From JACKHO01 sp041398745 (GTDB lineage Bacteria > Planctomycetota > Planctomycetia > Planctomycetales > Planctomycetaceae), in NCBI GenBank assembly GCA_041398745.1, contig JAWKUB010000006.1, forward strand, positions 1 through 64,000: 64,000 bases of DNA, written 5' to 3'. The translations under genes were made by a program, and so were the position numbers. How positions within the stretch are numbered: the first letter of the stretch is position 1; every line of letters starts with the position of its first letter. This document shows, one piece after another, positions 15,282 to 23,892 of the stretch. The notes under the pieces were generated by a model. That model saw only the letters and a program-made list of their open reading frames with translations. It was not told the origin of the DNA and ran no database searches.

Positions 15282-17092
15282 TAGTGTGATTCCTCCATTG
15301 TCTGGAAGACGGGCAGGGCCATGAGTACTTGCTCGCTACGCAGTTGTTCGAGCTGCTGCACCGCAGCTTGGATCATATTCATGTGAACAGGATCGATTCC
15401 CGACAAATGCGGTGCCATGGCTTCCAGCAAACCCAGGCGTCGGTCATCTTTTTTCTTTGACGGAGACATGTCCTCGAACAACTGTTCAAACACGTTCGTC
15501 GCACGGGGCACAGTACGAATTTCGTAGTCTTCGACTTTCGCTTGAGCGGCAGCATACTTGATGGCGTCGTCGAGTGAGCCAATTTCATCAACCAGCCCTA
15601 GCTCCAGGGCCTGACGCCCGGAGAACACGCGACCGCCTGCGATTTCATCAATTGGCTTCGACAGGTGCTCGCCTCGACCATGCACGACGTGCCCTTTGAA
15701 CACGCCGTAGATTTCATCCATCCAGGACTGCAGTTCAGCTCGTTCGTCATCCGAGAAGCGGCCTCCAGTTCCAAGAATTCCCGCACGTTCACCTCGCTGA
15801 ATAGGATGAAAATGCACGCCAATGCGGTCGAACATTTTGGCTGTTGCGAGCTTGCCACCAAGCACTCCAATCGAACCTGTGATAGTCGCGTTCTCTGCAA
15901 AAATGCGATCAGACTCGCAGGCCACGTAATAACCGCCACTGGCGGCGACGTCCCCCATCGAAACAATGACGGGTTTCTTTTCCTGCACCTGCATGGCTGC
16001 CTGGGCAATGATTTCGCTCGCCGTCGCTGAGCCTCCTGGCGAATTCACGCGCAAGACCACGGCCTTAATACGGGGATCCGCGGCGATTTCGTCGAGGGCT
16101 TTGCGAATCGGCTCGCTGTACGCACCACCCGAACCGGAGAAGAGGGAGATTTCTTCCCGACCGAGGTTGATCGCACCGTCAATATGGACAACGGCAACGG
16201 CGTCCTTTGTGGAACGGCGTGTCTCACCACCACCCAAAATTTGCGCCCAGAGCTGCAACGCAGCGAAAGGATTGTTCAAATCAATTTCCGGACCAGACTT
16301 TTTGCCGTAACCCTTATCAAACTTCACTGCGGCGCCGAATTGCTCCTTGAGCGTTGCAGTCAGCGCTTCGCGAGTTTCGACCGCATCGATAAGCCCGTCT
16401 TCCTTGGCTTTGTCAGCGGAGAACAGCCCCTGCTTAATCCAGCCGCGGGCTTTGGCTTCGTCGACACCGCGCCCGACAGCGATTTGCTTCACCATGGTTT
16501 CGAAAATACTGTCGTACAGCCAGCCGTACATTTCCGAGGCCTGATCAGAAGGCCCCGTCCGCATGTACTGCTCCGCGGCGCTCTTGTATTCGCCGCAGGT
16601 CAGGAAGTCCGGTTCAATTTTGAGCAGGTCAAACAGGCCACGCAGGTAAATCTGCTCGCCATAAATCCCGGTCACCCACACGTCGCCGGTTGGGGAAACG
16701 CTCACCCGACCAGCGCCGGACAACAGCGTATAACCGCCGGTCATGAGCGAGTCGGCGTGGGCAAACATTGGCTTGCGTTCTTTGACATAACGAAAAGCCT
16801 GATGCAGTTCCTCCGATTGAGCCCGACCGGCACTTCCACCATTCAGAATGAGCACCACACCCGCAACTTTCGGATCATCAGCCGCCTGATGCAGTCGTGA
16901 AACCAGGTTGGACAAACTCTCCGGAGCCGCCGTTCCGAACAGTGGGTCGTCTGACATGGGCTTATCGGTCACGGCCCCGTTCAATTCGATGATAGCCACG
17001 GTATCCGGCTTGACCGGTTCGTCATCTGCGGCATTCACTTGCGCAGCAGTGAGAACCATGGACAACATCACCAAGTGAACCGGCAATTTCAT
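15281..17092 (-). CDS. sppA: Signal peptide peptidase SppA, 67K type
   Basis: Serine-lysine protease that degrades cleaved signal peptides in the membrane. The 603-residue double-domain form is seen: the first S49 domain carries the general base Lys170 (CGEYKSAAEQY) and the second the nucleophile Ser385 (GDVAASGGYYVACESDRI). The N-terminus MKLPVHLVMLSMVLTAAQVNAAD looks like a cleavable signal rather than the long anchor of E. coli SppA, so the enzyme may be periplasmic. The ATG at 17092 has GGGAG upstream; the longer frame is discarded. It is the first gene of a possible sppA-DUF493-sigma-anti-sigma group and is divergent from the sulfatase gene. Confidence 0.92.
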   Translation of the reverse strand: MKLPVHLVMLSMVLTAAQVNAADDEPVKPDTVAIIELNGAVTDKPMSDDPLFGTAAPESLSNLVSRLHQAADDPKVAGVVLILNGGSAGRAQSEELHQAFRYVKERKPMFAHADSLMTGGYTLLSGAGRVSVSPTGDVWVTGIYGEQIYLRGLFDLLKIEPDFLTCGEYKSAAEQYMRTGPSDQASEMYGWLYDSIFETMVKQIAVGRGVDEAKARGWIKQGLFSADKAKEDGLIDAVETREALTATLKEQFGAAVKFDKGYGKKSGPEIDLNNPFAALQLWAQILGGGETRRSTKDAVAVVHIDGAINLGREEISLFSGSGGAYSEPIRKALDEIAADPRIKAVVLRVNSPGGSATASEIIAQAAMQVQEKKPVIVSMGDVAASGGYYVACESDRIFAENATITGSIGVLGGKLATAKMFDRIGVHFHPIQRGERAGILGTGGRFSDDERAELQSWMDEIYGVFKGHVVHGRGEHLSKPIDEIAGGRVFSGRQALELGLVDEIGSLDDAIKYAAAQAKVEDYEIRTVPRATNVFEQLFEDMSPSKKKDDRRLGLLEAMAPHLSGIDPVHMNMIQAAVQQLEQLRSEQVLMALPVFQTMEESH

Positions 17093-17107
17093 TGAACTAC
17101 TCCCTAA

Positions 17108-17124
17108 GTCAGCGGCTCGCTGAC
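17108..17124 (-). promoter_or_regulatory. Hairpin in sppA leader
   Basis: GTCAGC (17108-17113) and GCTGAC (17119-17124) form a 6-bp stem with a GGCTC loop 16 nt upstream of the sppA ATG, in the divergent sppA/sulfatase gap. It could affect sppA translation or be a regulator site; nothing else decides. Confidence 0.2.
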
Positions 17125-17284
17125 AATCAGAATTGAATTGAAGACAGTATGGTAACAATTCGCGATTGAATATTACAGAATCGCAAACTCTCTGCCGAGT
17201 GGCGGCTGCCCGGTTGTGCCTTGCCCGCGATTGTCGTAGAAGTTTCTGGATGGAAAAACGTGTCGTCGATTGAAAGGCCGCGAA

Positions 17285-18703
17285 ATGTCATGTGACTTCT
17301 GTTGGTGGGGTCGGCTCATGGTGGGCCTGCTCGTGGCCGTCAATTGCGGCCTGTTAAGTGAGAGTACCCAAGGTGAGACTCCATCCAAACGCCCCAACAT
17401 TGTGGTCATATTCTCAGATGACCAGGGAACTCATGATGTTGGTTGTTACGGTAGTGAAATCCCCACACCGCACATTGACAGCCTCGCACGTGACGGCGTG
17501 AAAATGACACAGTTTTACGCGGCGTCTTCGATTTGCACCCCGTCTCGCTTTGGCCTGCTGACGGGAAAGAATCCCAGTCGGTCGCAAGATCAGTTATTGT
17601 CGGCCCTCATGTTTCTGGCCGACGAAGACAAGATTCGCGGCATCAGGAAACAGGAAACAACCATCGCGAAAGTTCTTTCAGACGCGGGCTATCGCACCGC
17701 GCTCATTGGCAAGTGGCACCTGGGACATGGTGACGCGCAGTTCGCTCCGCATGAGCATGGCTTTGGACTGACCTATGGTCACACCGCGGGGTGCATCGAC
17801 TTTTTCACCCTGTGTTATGGCAATACACCCGACTGGTACCGCAACGGGAAGCCGCTGGCGGAGTTTGGCTACTCGACCGACCTCATCGCTGACGAAGCCA
17901 TTCGCTACCTGAACGCACAGACTGCCGATCAGCCATTCTTTCTCTACATTCCCTTCAATGCTCCCCACTTCGGCAAGGGTTGGAATGATGGGGACGACAC
18001 CACAGTGAACATCTTGCAGCCACGCCCACAAGAACTGGAGCGGGTGCAATGGATTGAAGACATCACCCGCCGCAAGTATGCGGCCATGGTCGTCGCGCTC
18101 GATGACTCCATTGGGCGCATTCTGGACACACTGGATTCCAACCGCCTGGCCAACAACACATTGGTCGTGTTCATGTCGGACCACGGCGGTGATCCCAACT
18201 ACGGAGGTGACAATCGCCCGCTGCGCGGCAGTAAGGCAACGCTCTACGAAGGGGGAATTCGAGTCCCCTGTCTCGCACGCTGGCCCGGACAACTGCCCGC
18301 TGGCGAAGTCCGCAAACAGCCCGCCACGGCACTCGACTGGTTCCCTACGTTCTGCTCACTGGCCGGCGTCGACTCGAAAAGTCTGGCAATCGACGGTATG
18401 GACCTCATGCCCGTGCTGACTCAAGACGAATCAACTGGCTCACGGGAATTCTATTGGGAAACCGGAGCCCACTCAGAGCTTCAGCGCGGCAACTGGCAGG
18501 CCTTGCGAATTGGCGATTGGAAATGGGTGCGCAGCCCCAAAGATGGGGAATCACTCTTCAACTTGAAAGATGACCCCAATGAACAGCACGATCTGAAGTC
18601 GACGAACCCACTACAACTGCGGCAAATGCAGTCCCGGGCCGACCAACTCGCAGCCGAATACCGAGCCTCAGCGCATGAAAAACGGTCCACCTCAAACAAA
18701 TGA
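17285..18703 (+). CDS. Formylglycine-type sulfatase
   Basis: Arylsulfatase-family hydrolase, 472 residues, that removes sulfate from a substrate outside the cytoplasm. After a hydrophobic signal (WGRLMVGLLVAVNCGLL) come the metal site NIVVIFSDDQGTHD, the formylglycine site CTPSR (Cys84, matured by an FGE enzyme), IGKWHLGHG, and the second metal segment FMSDHGGDPNYGGDNRPLRGSKATLYEGG. The ATG at 17285 follows AAAGG; a TTG five codons earlier is possible. Planctomycete genomes carry many such enzymes for sulfated polysaccharides; the substrate is unknown. Its stop codon lies in the stem of a minus-strand terminator. Confidence 0.93.
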   Translation: MSCDFCWWGRLMVGLLVAVNCGLLSESTQGETPSKRPNIVVIFSDDQGTHDVGCYGSEIPTPHIDSLARDGVKMTQFYAASSICTPSRFGLLTGKNPSRSQDQLLSALMFLADEDKIRGIRKQETTIAKVLSDAGYRTALIGKWHLGHGDAQFAPHEHGFGLTYGHTAGCIDFFTLCYGNTPDWYRNGKPLAEFGYSTDLIADEAIRYLNAQTADQPFFLYIPFNAPHFGKGWNDGDDTTVNILQPRPQELERVQWIEDITRRKYAAMVVALDDSIGRILDTLDSNRLANNTLVVFMSDHGGDPNYGGDNRPLRGSKATLYEGGIRVPCLARWPGQLPAGEVRKQPATALDWFPTFCSLAGVDSKSLAIDGMDLMPVLTQDESTGSREFYWETGAHSELQRGNWQALRIGDWKWVRSPKDGESLFNLKDDPNEQHDLKSTNPLQLRQMQSRADQLAAEYRASAHEKRSTSNK

Positions 18704-18712
18704 GGAGGACCG
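18678..18712 (-). terminator. Intrinsic terminator of the minus-strand glycan block
   Basis: CGGTCC-A-CCTCA (18683-18694) pairs with TGAGG-A-GGACCG (18701-18712) around AACAAA, an eleven-pair stem with one A-A mismatch. Read on the minus strand it is followed at once by five U (18682-18678). It lies 102 nt beyond the last gene of the block and inside the 3' end of the convergent sulfatase gene. Confidence 0.65.
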
Positions 18713-18814
18713 CAGTGAAACGAAAATGACGGCGCCCGTGAAGGCAATCGACTTGAGCACACCGCTCAGATTTTCATGTAACTACTTGCTGTTTGAGTAC
18801 AACGACTCACAAAT

Positions 18815-19480
18815 CTACGACAGGTGCAAAGCAACCGAGACAACCTTTAGCGTTTCCAGCAAATATACGCCGAGTCCTTTTTCACTGCGCCACCAGTCAT
18901 CTGGCCTGTTGCCATCAACTGGGGCCGAAACGATAAGCACAGTCGCTTCCTGATTGGCGTTCTCCTGTTCAACCAGCCATTGAATACGACGGGTGTGGAA
19001 GTCACTCGACACAATGGCGACCCGTTCGATGGCATGGTCATGGATATACTTGCGTAGTGCCACCATCTCCCCACGAGTCGAATCAACTTCGATGGGTAGA
19101 CTTTCGATGGCAGTTTCGGGGACACCGAGTTGATCGAGAACTTCAACCGTCAAATCACCTTCGGTTCGGCCACCCAGAAAGTCATTGCTGTGCAATTGCG
19201 GTTGCGAGACCAGCAGTGTCCTGGCGAATCCGGCCCGATAAATTTCAGCAGCCACAAAGGGCCGTGTTTCCAGGTCACCTCCCAAAATGAAGACGACATC
19301 GACTGGCTCCGACAGCGGACGTCCGGCATTCAGGTAACCTCCCCAGGCATGTGCCAACCCGACCCGATTCCACCACAAAACTGCAAACACGGCAGCGCAC
19401 ACGGCACTGCGAACCAGCCACTTACGCAGGGCTGATGGCTTGGGAGGACTCGCAACCGGAGTCGTGTTTGAGTCGTTCAC
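18815..19480 (-). CDS. DUF218 (ElyC/SanA/YdcF) family protein
   Basis: A 221-residue protein with an N-terminal membrane span (LVRSAVCAAVFAVLWW) and a DUF218 domain: VDVVFILGGDLETRPFVAAEIYRAG, then TEGDLTVEVLDQLGVPETAIESLP, then RVAIVSSDFHTRRIQWLVEQ. Relatives such as E. coli ElyC and SanA influence the envelope and, for ElyC, undecaprenyl-phosphate use in peptidoglycan synthesis; the biochemical activity is not settled. The GTG start overlaps the stop of the upstream paralogue by four nt (GTGA) with GGAAAG before it. It is the last gene of the glycan block and is followed by the terminator at 18678-18712. Confidence 0.85.
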   Translation of the reverse strand: MNDSNTTPVASPPKPSALRKWLVRSAVCAAVFAVLWWNRVGLAHAWGGYLNAGRPLSEPVDVVFILGGDLETRPFVAAEIYRAGFARTLLVSQPQLHSNDFLGGRTEGDLTVEVLDQLGVPETAIESLPIEVDSTRGEMVALRKYIHDHAIERVAIVSSDFHTRRIQWLVEQENANQEATVLIVSAPVDGNRPDDWWRSEKGLGVYLLETLKVVSVALHLS

Positions 19481-20199
19481 TTCTTTCCGTCGACCGCAGC
19501 GCTCTGGAAGTCTCGTTGCGTTACTTGAGGTGATTTGTACGACTTGTCCGAAATCCGAAACGCCAACAGCCGCATCCATTCCATGGCGACGAGCCGCACG
19601 CCATGTCGCGTTGTCCACCAGTTCTCTGGACGCACTTCTGGATCTTCAATCAGGATGAGTTGCGGCACCGCCTCGCCATCTGGAGCAAGGAGTTCGATGC
19701 GCTCATGCAGCAGCTGAGAACGCCACTCGGTTACAATCAGCCCCATATGCCCGTTTCGCTGCTCTTCCGCGATGGCCTCCAGCAGGACCTCATCGATATT
19801 CCCATATTCCCCATCCCAGATTTTCACCTTCTGCTCGGCGAATCCGAGTTCATCAACGACGGCTTGAGAGAGTTCGAGGTGCGTTGGCAGGACTCCCAGT
19901 TCCACAACACGAGATGGGGGTTTACGGTAGAGAATCAGCCTGTTCGCATTGCCGGCGTCTATGAGTTCGTGTGCTCGCTCATACCCCAACCGTCCGTCTA
20001 GAACGACAAGTGTCTCAACATTCGCCGCGGGATCCAGATGGATGAGCTGCCGCCCAATTGCTCGTAGCAGCCAGGGGTGAACCGCCCACAAAATCACCAC
20101 CGCGCAGAAGGAAATAGCAAACCAGCGCTGGAACCAACCTTTCCACGTCCGCGTTGGCCTGGGCTGATTCGCTTCGTCCACTGGGGCAGCGGTACTCAA
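19477..20199 (-). CDS. Divergent DUF218-like membrane protein
   Basis: A 240-residue paralogue of the downstream DUF218 gene, with one N-terminal membrane span (RWFAISFCAVVILWAVHPWLL). The fold pattern is kept (ANVETLVVLDGRLGYERAHELIDAG, ELSQAVVDELGFAEQKVKIWDG, GLIVTEWRSQLLHERIELL), but the Gly-rich loop after the first strand and the usual His-Arg of the C-terminal motif are changed, so the active site may be altered. The TTG start overlaps the stop of the upstream glycosyltransferase gene by four nt (TTGA). The pair of tandem, coupled genes suggests that the two proteins work together, perhaps as a heteromer. Confidence 0.65.
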   Translation of the reverse strand: MSTAAPVDEANQPRPTRTWKGWFQRWFAISFCAVVILWAVHPWLLRAIGRQLIHLDPAANVETLVVLDGRLGYERAHELIDAGNANRLILYRKPPSRVVELGVLPTHLELSQAVVDELGFAEQKVKIWDGEYGNIDEVLLEAIAEEQRNGHMGLIVTEWRSQLLHERIELLAPDGEAVPQLILIEDPEVRPENWWTTRHGVRLVAMEWMRLLAFRISDKSYKSPQVTQRDFQSAAVDGKK

Positions 20200-21038
20200 A
20201 TCGACTCGCCCCGTTCCGCACGTTCCAGTTCAATGCGTTTGGCGACGATCATGGATTCGTAGCACGCCATGAGTCGGCTGAATGTGAGACCAGCTTGCCC
20301 CTCCAGGAATCCCCACTTCCAAACGTACTGATAAAGGAATCGCAGGAATGGTCGGGCCGGCATACGTCGCGACAGGCTCCTCAACCCGCGTCGACGCTTA
20401 TCAGACGAGCCGCTGAACAAGTCAAGCAATGTGGCCTCACTCAACTGCTGCACTTCCCCTTGGGCTTCCCGTTCCGCATAAACAATATGCCGCTGCAGCC
20501 AGTTCGACAGTCCCTTGCTGAATGGATAGTGCAGAAACGGTTCTGAAATCGTACCGACTTCGCCTTCAACCGGCGGAACCGGAACTTCTCCATGACCCGC
20601 ATCAGCGAACTCGGCGCGACCGCGACGAACCACTCGCATAATCCAGACAGGAAACCCATCGGAGTACTTCAGCCACTGGCCTAAAAACATCGTCTTTCGG
20701 CAATTCCGAAAGGCAACGACATTGTCAGACGCCCCCTCAATCGCCTTGTGTATCGCGGATGCAAATTCGGGCGTCGACACTTCGTCAGCGTCGAGCATGA
20801 GTACCCAATCTGAATTCAAACCGCCTTCCCGCAGTGCCCAGTTCCGTTGCTTCGCGAAGGACTCGAACTGATGAGAAACCACTCGCGCACCGCACGATTC
20901 CGCAACGGCTGCGCTGTCGTCGTCCGAATTGTCATCTACTACGAGCAGCTCATCACACCAACTCAATGAGGGGAGGCAACGAGACAAATTCTCGGCCTCG
21001 TTCTTCGCAATGACAACGGCAGCAACGCTCGGAGCCAT
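20196..21038 (-). CDS. GT2 glycosyltransferase, WaaE/KdtX-like
   Basis: A 280-residue inverting glycosyltransferase of the group that includes WaaE (heptose beta-1,4-glucosyltransferase of lipopolysaccharide core). Visible motifs are VAAVVIAKNEAENLSRCL, LLVVDDNSDDDS, the metal site LMLDADEVSTPEF and the group-specific KYSDGFPVWIMRVVRRGRAEF with ADAGHGEV. No membrane helix; it acts at the inner face of the membrane. The ATG directly follows the stop of the acetyltransferase gene (TAAATG). Acceptor and donor sugars unknown. Confidence 0.85.
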   Translation of the reverse strand: MAPSVAAVVIAKNEAENLSRCLPSLSWCDELLVVDDNSDDDSAAVAESCGARVVSHQFESFAKQRNWALREGGLNSDWVLMLDADEVSTPEFASAIHKAIEGASDNVVAFRNCRKTMFLGQWLKYSDGFPVWIMRVVRRGRAEFADAGHGEVPVPPVEGEVGTISEPFLHYPFSKGLSNWLQRHIVYAEREAQGEVQQLSEATLLDLFSGSSDKRRRGLRSLSRRMPARPFLRFLYQYVWKWGFLEGQAGLTFSRLMACYESMIVAKRIELERAERGESI

Positions 21039-21647
21039 TTACTCGTCGGCCCCTGCTACAGGATTCCGCAACACCCGTTTCTTGAGTTCCCTCGCCGGAT
21101 TTCCTGCCACTACGGTCCACTCTTCGACGTCTCGCGTGACCACCGACTGTGCCCCCACAACCGCACCAGTTGCGACATGGACGCCGGGAGAAATGAAAGC
21201 TCCAGCACAAACCCAGGCCTGATTGTCGATGTGAATCGGATGACTGATAAGCCGCATGTGAGGATCGCTGATGTCATGCGTCGCTGAACACAGAAACGCG
21301 TACTGGCTCACCGTTGCATGATGCCCAATTCGAATGGACGCGACGTTATAGCAGTCCACGTTGTGCCCCAGTGCCGACTCGTCTCCCAGTTCCAAATTCC
21401 AAGGAGCCCAAATGCGAACCGACGGATCAATTCGGGCATTTCTCCCGACCTTCGCACCGAACAGTGAGAGCAGCATTCGCCGCCAGAAGTGCAAAGGCCT
21501 TGGCGACGGACGAAACAAGATGACGTAAACGATCGCCCATAATACTCGCCCCACTTTATTCGAAAATGAGTGAGGGGATGGACAGACATCCTTACCCACT
21601 TCGACGGCGAGTCGCGGATTCTCTGAAGATGAAGAGTGGGATGCCAT
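21039..21647 (-). CDS. WcaF-like hexapeptide acetyltransferase
   Basis: A 202-residue left-handed beta-helix acetyltransferase similar to colanic-acid O-acetyltransferase WcaF. Hexapeptide turns are visible from GAKVGRNARIDPSVRIWAP through LGDESALGHNVDCYNVASIRIGHHATVSQYAFLCSATHDI, ending in GAVVGAQSVVTRDVEEWTVVAGNPA. The His of SATHDI is the usual catalytic base. Acetyl-CoA-dependent, cytoplasmic. It lies between a GT4 and a GT2 gene, so it probably acetylates a sugar of the growing glycan. An upstream extension of about 40 residues with a hydrophobic stretch is typical for the group. Confidence 0.87.
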   Translation of the reverse strand: MASHSSSSENPRLAVEVGKDVCPSPHSFSNKVGRVLWAIVYVILFRPSPRPLHFWRRMLLSLFGAKVGRNARIDPSVRIWAPWNLELGDESALGHNVDCYNVASIRIGHHATVSQYAFLCSATHDISDPHMRLISHPIHIDNQAWVCAGAFISPGVHVATGAVVGAQSVVTRDVEEWTVVAGNPARELKKRVLRNPVAGADE

Positions 21648-21662
21648 TTCTCGGAGTTTGAC

Positions 21663-22772
21663 TCAGACTGTACTTCGCGACTGCTCGTGAACCCGCGCGT
21701 ATGCTAATCGCATTCGGTTGTGCAAATGTTCGAGACTGAACCCTGCCGCCTGCGCAAATCCTGCTTCCCGAGTTTGCGTAGCAATATTTGCATTCTGCAG
21801 AATGCTCAGGCAGTGCGTTGCAAGTGTGTCGATATCGTCGGCAGCGGCGGTGAGGGCTGCAGATCCCGTGACTTCCGGGAGTGAGCCAGCATTGCTTGCG
21901 ACAACCGGGCAACCGCTTGCCATCGCTTCCAGCGGGGGCCAGCCAAATCCCTCATAATAGCTGGGGAACAGAAAGACCGACGCCTGCCGATACAAACTCC
22001 GCAATGCTTCGTCGGTGGGATTAATGAGAAACGTTACGTCGTCTTCAATGTTCAAATCAGCTGCCAGTTTTCGCAGTTCATCGGTCGGGGCAGGGCCCGC
22101 CAGCACGAGCTTTGCGGGCAACGAGGCACGGACTTTTGCAAACACTTTGATCGCGCCGCTGCGATTCTTGTAGAAGCCGTTATTCCCAATGTGGAACAGG
22201 ACAGGATACTCATCTGCCGTTCGCACGGTTTCTGTGTCAGGCGGAGAGAAATCTGGTTCAAGTGCCAAAGGGCACACTTGGACATGACTCCGAACGGCCC
22301 CTGTTTTTGACAAATCATTAGCGGTGCTTTGACTGTCCGCAAGCACTAGGGCCGCTCGATTCAATCCGGTTAGCGCCCGTTGAATTAACCAGCGCGCTCC
22401 TCTGCCCGGAGCAGGAACAGAGAACTCCCCTTGTGCCTGAAGCCAGGGGATAATGTCATGGGACGTCACAATTGTTCGGTTCCCTGACAAGCCGTTCACC
22501 ACATAGCCATGACTTCCATCCAGCACATGGAACAAATCGAATTCCCTTTGACGTACCAATCTCGCATTTGCCCAAACAATCGCATGATGCACCCAGGAAC
22601 GAATTCTCTGGGGAAATCGCCTGAGCATACGATTGGTCGGTGCGAGCGAAACTCGCTTCAACTTGAACTCGTGGTCGTCTCCAAACGCACGCGTCAATAA
22701 CTCCGCGTAGCGCACCATGCTACCTGGTGCGTCCGGCGGCGCCGTTTCAATGAGTGCAACTCTGATAGACAT
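21663..22772 (-). CDS. GT4 glycosyltransferase
   Basis: A 369-residue retaining GT-B enzyme. The N-terminal half shows VALIETAPPDAPGSMVRYAE and the mid section the FHVLDGSHGYVVNGLSGNRTIVTSHDIIPW acceptor region; the donor-binding C-terminal half has FHIGNNGFYKNRSGAIKVFAKV and the E-x7-E motif FPSYYEGFGWPPLEAMASGCPVVAS. Cytoplasmic, nucleotide-sugar dependent. It lies 15 nt downstream of the GDP-mannose dehydratase gene, which suggests, without proof, use of a GDP-linked sugar. Confidence 0.88.
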   Translation of the reverse strand: MSIRVALIETAPPDAPGSMVRYAELLTRAFGDDHEFKLKRVSLAPTNRMLRRFPQRIRSWVHHAIVWANARLVRQREFDLFHVLDGSHGYVVNGLSGNRTIVTSHDIIPWLQAQGEFSVPAPGRGARWLIQRALTGLNRAALVLADSQSTANDLSKTGAVRSHVQVCPLALEPDFSPPDTETVRTADEYPVLFHIGNNGFYKNRSGAIKVFAKVRASLPAKLVLAGPAPTDELRKLAADLNIEDDVTFLINPTDEALRSLYRQASVFLFPSYYEGFGWPPLEAMASGCPVVASNAGSLPEVTGSAALTAAADDIDTLATHCLSILQNANIATQTREAGFAQAAGFSLEHLHNRMRLAYARVHEQSRSTV

Positions 22773-22787
22773 TCCAGATAAGTTCGC

Positions 22788-23762
22788 TTACGCAGCGGGT
22801 TCGCGAACTGCCTTCACCATGCGGCTTACAACTTCCGGCATGCGAATTTTCGCTTCCCAGCTTAATTCGCGGAGTGCCTTCGCGGGATTCATTTGACTCA
22901 TGGCGATGTCCGAAGGACGGAACAGACTGGCGTCGCTTTCCACATGGTCATTCCAGTCCAATCCAACCTCGGCAAAAGCGGATGCAACGAATTCTTCCAG
23001 GGTATGGCTCTCACCCGTTGCGATGAGAAAATCATCTGCGGAGTCCTGCTGCAGCATCAAATACATGGCTTCCGCATATTCAGGCGCCCAGCCCCAGTCT
23101 CGCGAAATTTGAAGGTTTCCCAGCGTCATCGAACGCTGTGTTCCCTCTGCAATACGGCAAGCCGCTGTGACGATTTTCTGAGTTACGAATCGTTCCGGAC
23201 GCAGAGGCGATTCGTGATTCGACAGTATCCCCGAACAGGCAAACAAATTATACGACTCGCGATAGTTCGCCACTTCCCAGAACGCGGTCGCCTTTGCTAC
23301 GGCGTAAGGACTGCGAGGCCGAAAGGGCGTTTCTTCTGTCGCCCTCTGGTTACCCGTATCGCCAAAACATTCTGTGGAACAGGCGTTGTAAAACCGAATC
23401 GGCTGTTCCGTGAAACGAATTGTCTCCAGCAGATTTAGCGTGCCGTGCGCAATGCTGTCGAGCGTTTCGACAGGTTGAGCAAACGACAAACCTACCGAAG
23501 ACTGCCCCGCCAAATTGTAAACCTCATCTGGCTGAACACGTGTCAGGGTTTGCAGCACGCTGCGAAAGTCGGTGAGTGTTACCGAATGTACGGTGATTTG
23601 GTCATGGATGTTCATCGACCGCAAGTTGCGAAACGAATTCACCTGGGCATCGCGCGAGGCGCCGTGAACATCGTAGCCCTTCTCCAGCAGCAACTTGGCC
23701 AAATAGGCCCCGTCCTGCCCGGAGACGCCGAAAATGAGTGCTGTTCGTCTTGCGGAATTCAT
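22788..23762 (-). CDS. gmd: GDP-mannose 4,6-dehydratase
   Basis: SDR-family enzyme that turns GDP-D-mannose into GDP-4-keto-6-deoxy-D-mannose, precursor of GDP-rhamnose, fucose or perosamine. The 324 residues carry the GMD form of the NAD loop (ALIFGVSGQDGAYLAKLLLEKGY), the catalytic ACSTECFG and YAVAK (Tyr-x3-Lys), ILSNHESPLRPERFVTQKI and SRDWGWAPEYAEAMYLMLQQ. It is short for the family (often 340-370) but no core motif is missing. No partner reductase or aminotransferase gene is present in the window, so the end product is open. A 130-nt gap separates it from the upstream polymerase-like gene. Confidence 0.9.
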   Translation of the reverse strand: MNSARRTALIFGVSGQDGAYLAKLLLEKGYDVHGASRDAQVNSFRNLRSMNIHDQITVHSVTLTDFRSVLQTLTRVQPDEVYNLAGQSSVGLSFAQPVETLDSIAHGTLNLLETIRFTEQPIRFYNACSTECFGDTGNQRATEETPFRPRSPYAVAKATAFWEVANYRESYNLFACSGILSNHESPLRPERFVTQKIVTAACRIAEGTQRSMTLGNLQISRDWGWAPEYAEAMYLMLQQDSADDFLIATGESHTLEEFVASAFAEVGLDWNDHVESDASLFRPSDIAMSQMNPAKALRELSWEAKIRMPEVVSRMVKAVREPAA

Positions 23763-23892
23763 TGGCCTGCTGAAATCTCAATAGCGTTCGGAATCGACAG
23801 AGTCGGCGTCAACCTAGTCGCTGGCGACTTGCTGTGTTTTTAGACTTGTCACGTACTTCAGCCTTTAGGCACGACCAGAAGGCATAACTCAA

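Noticed and set aside
23763..23892. Short stem AGTCGC/GCGACT before gmd as a terminator or RNA
   Set aside because: The loop is only two nt and no U-tract follows on the minus strand.
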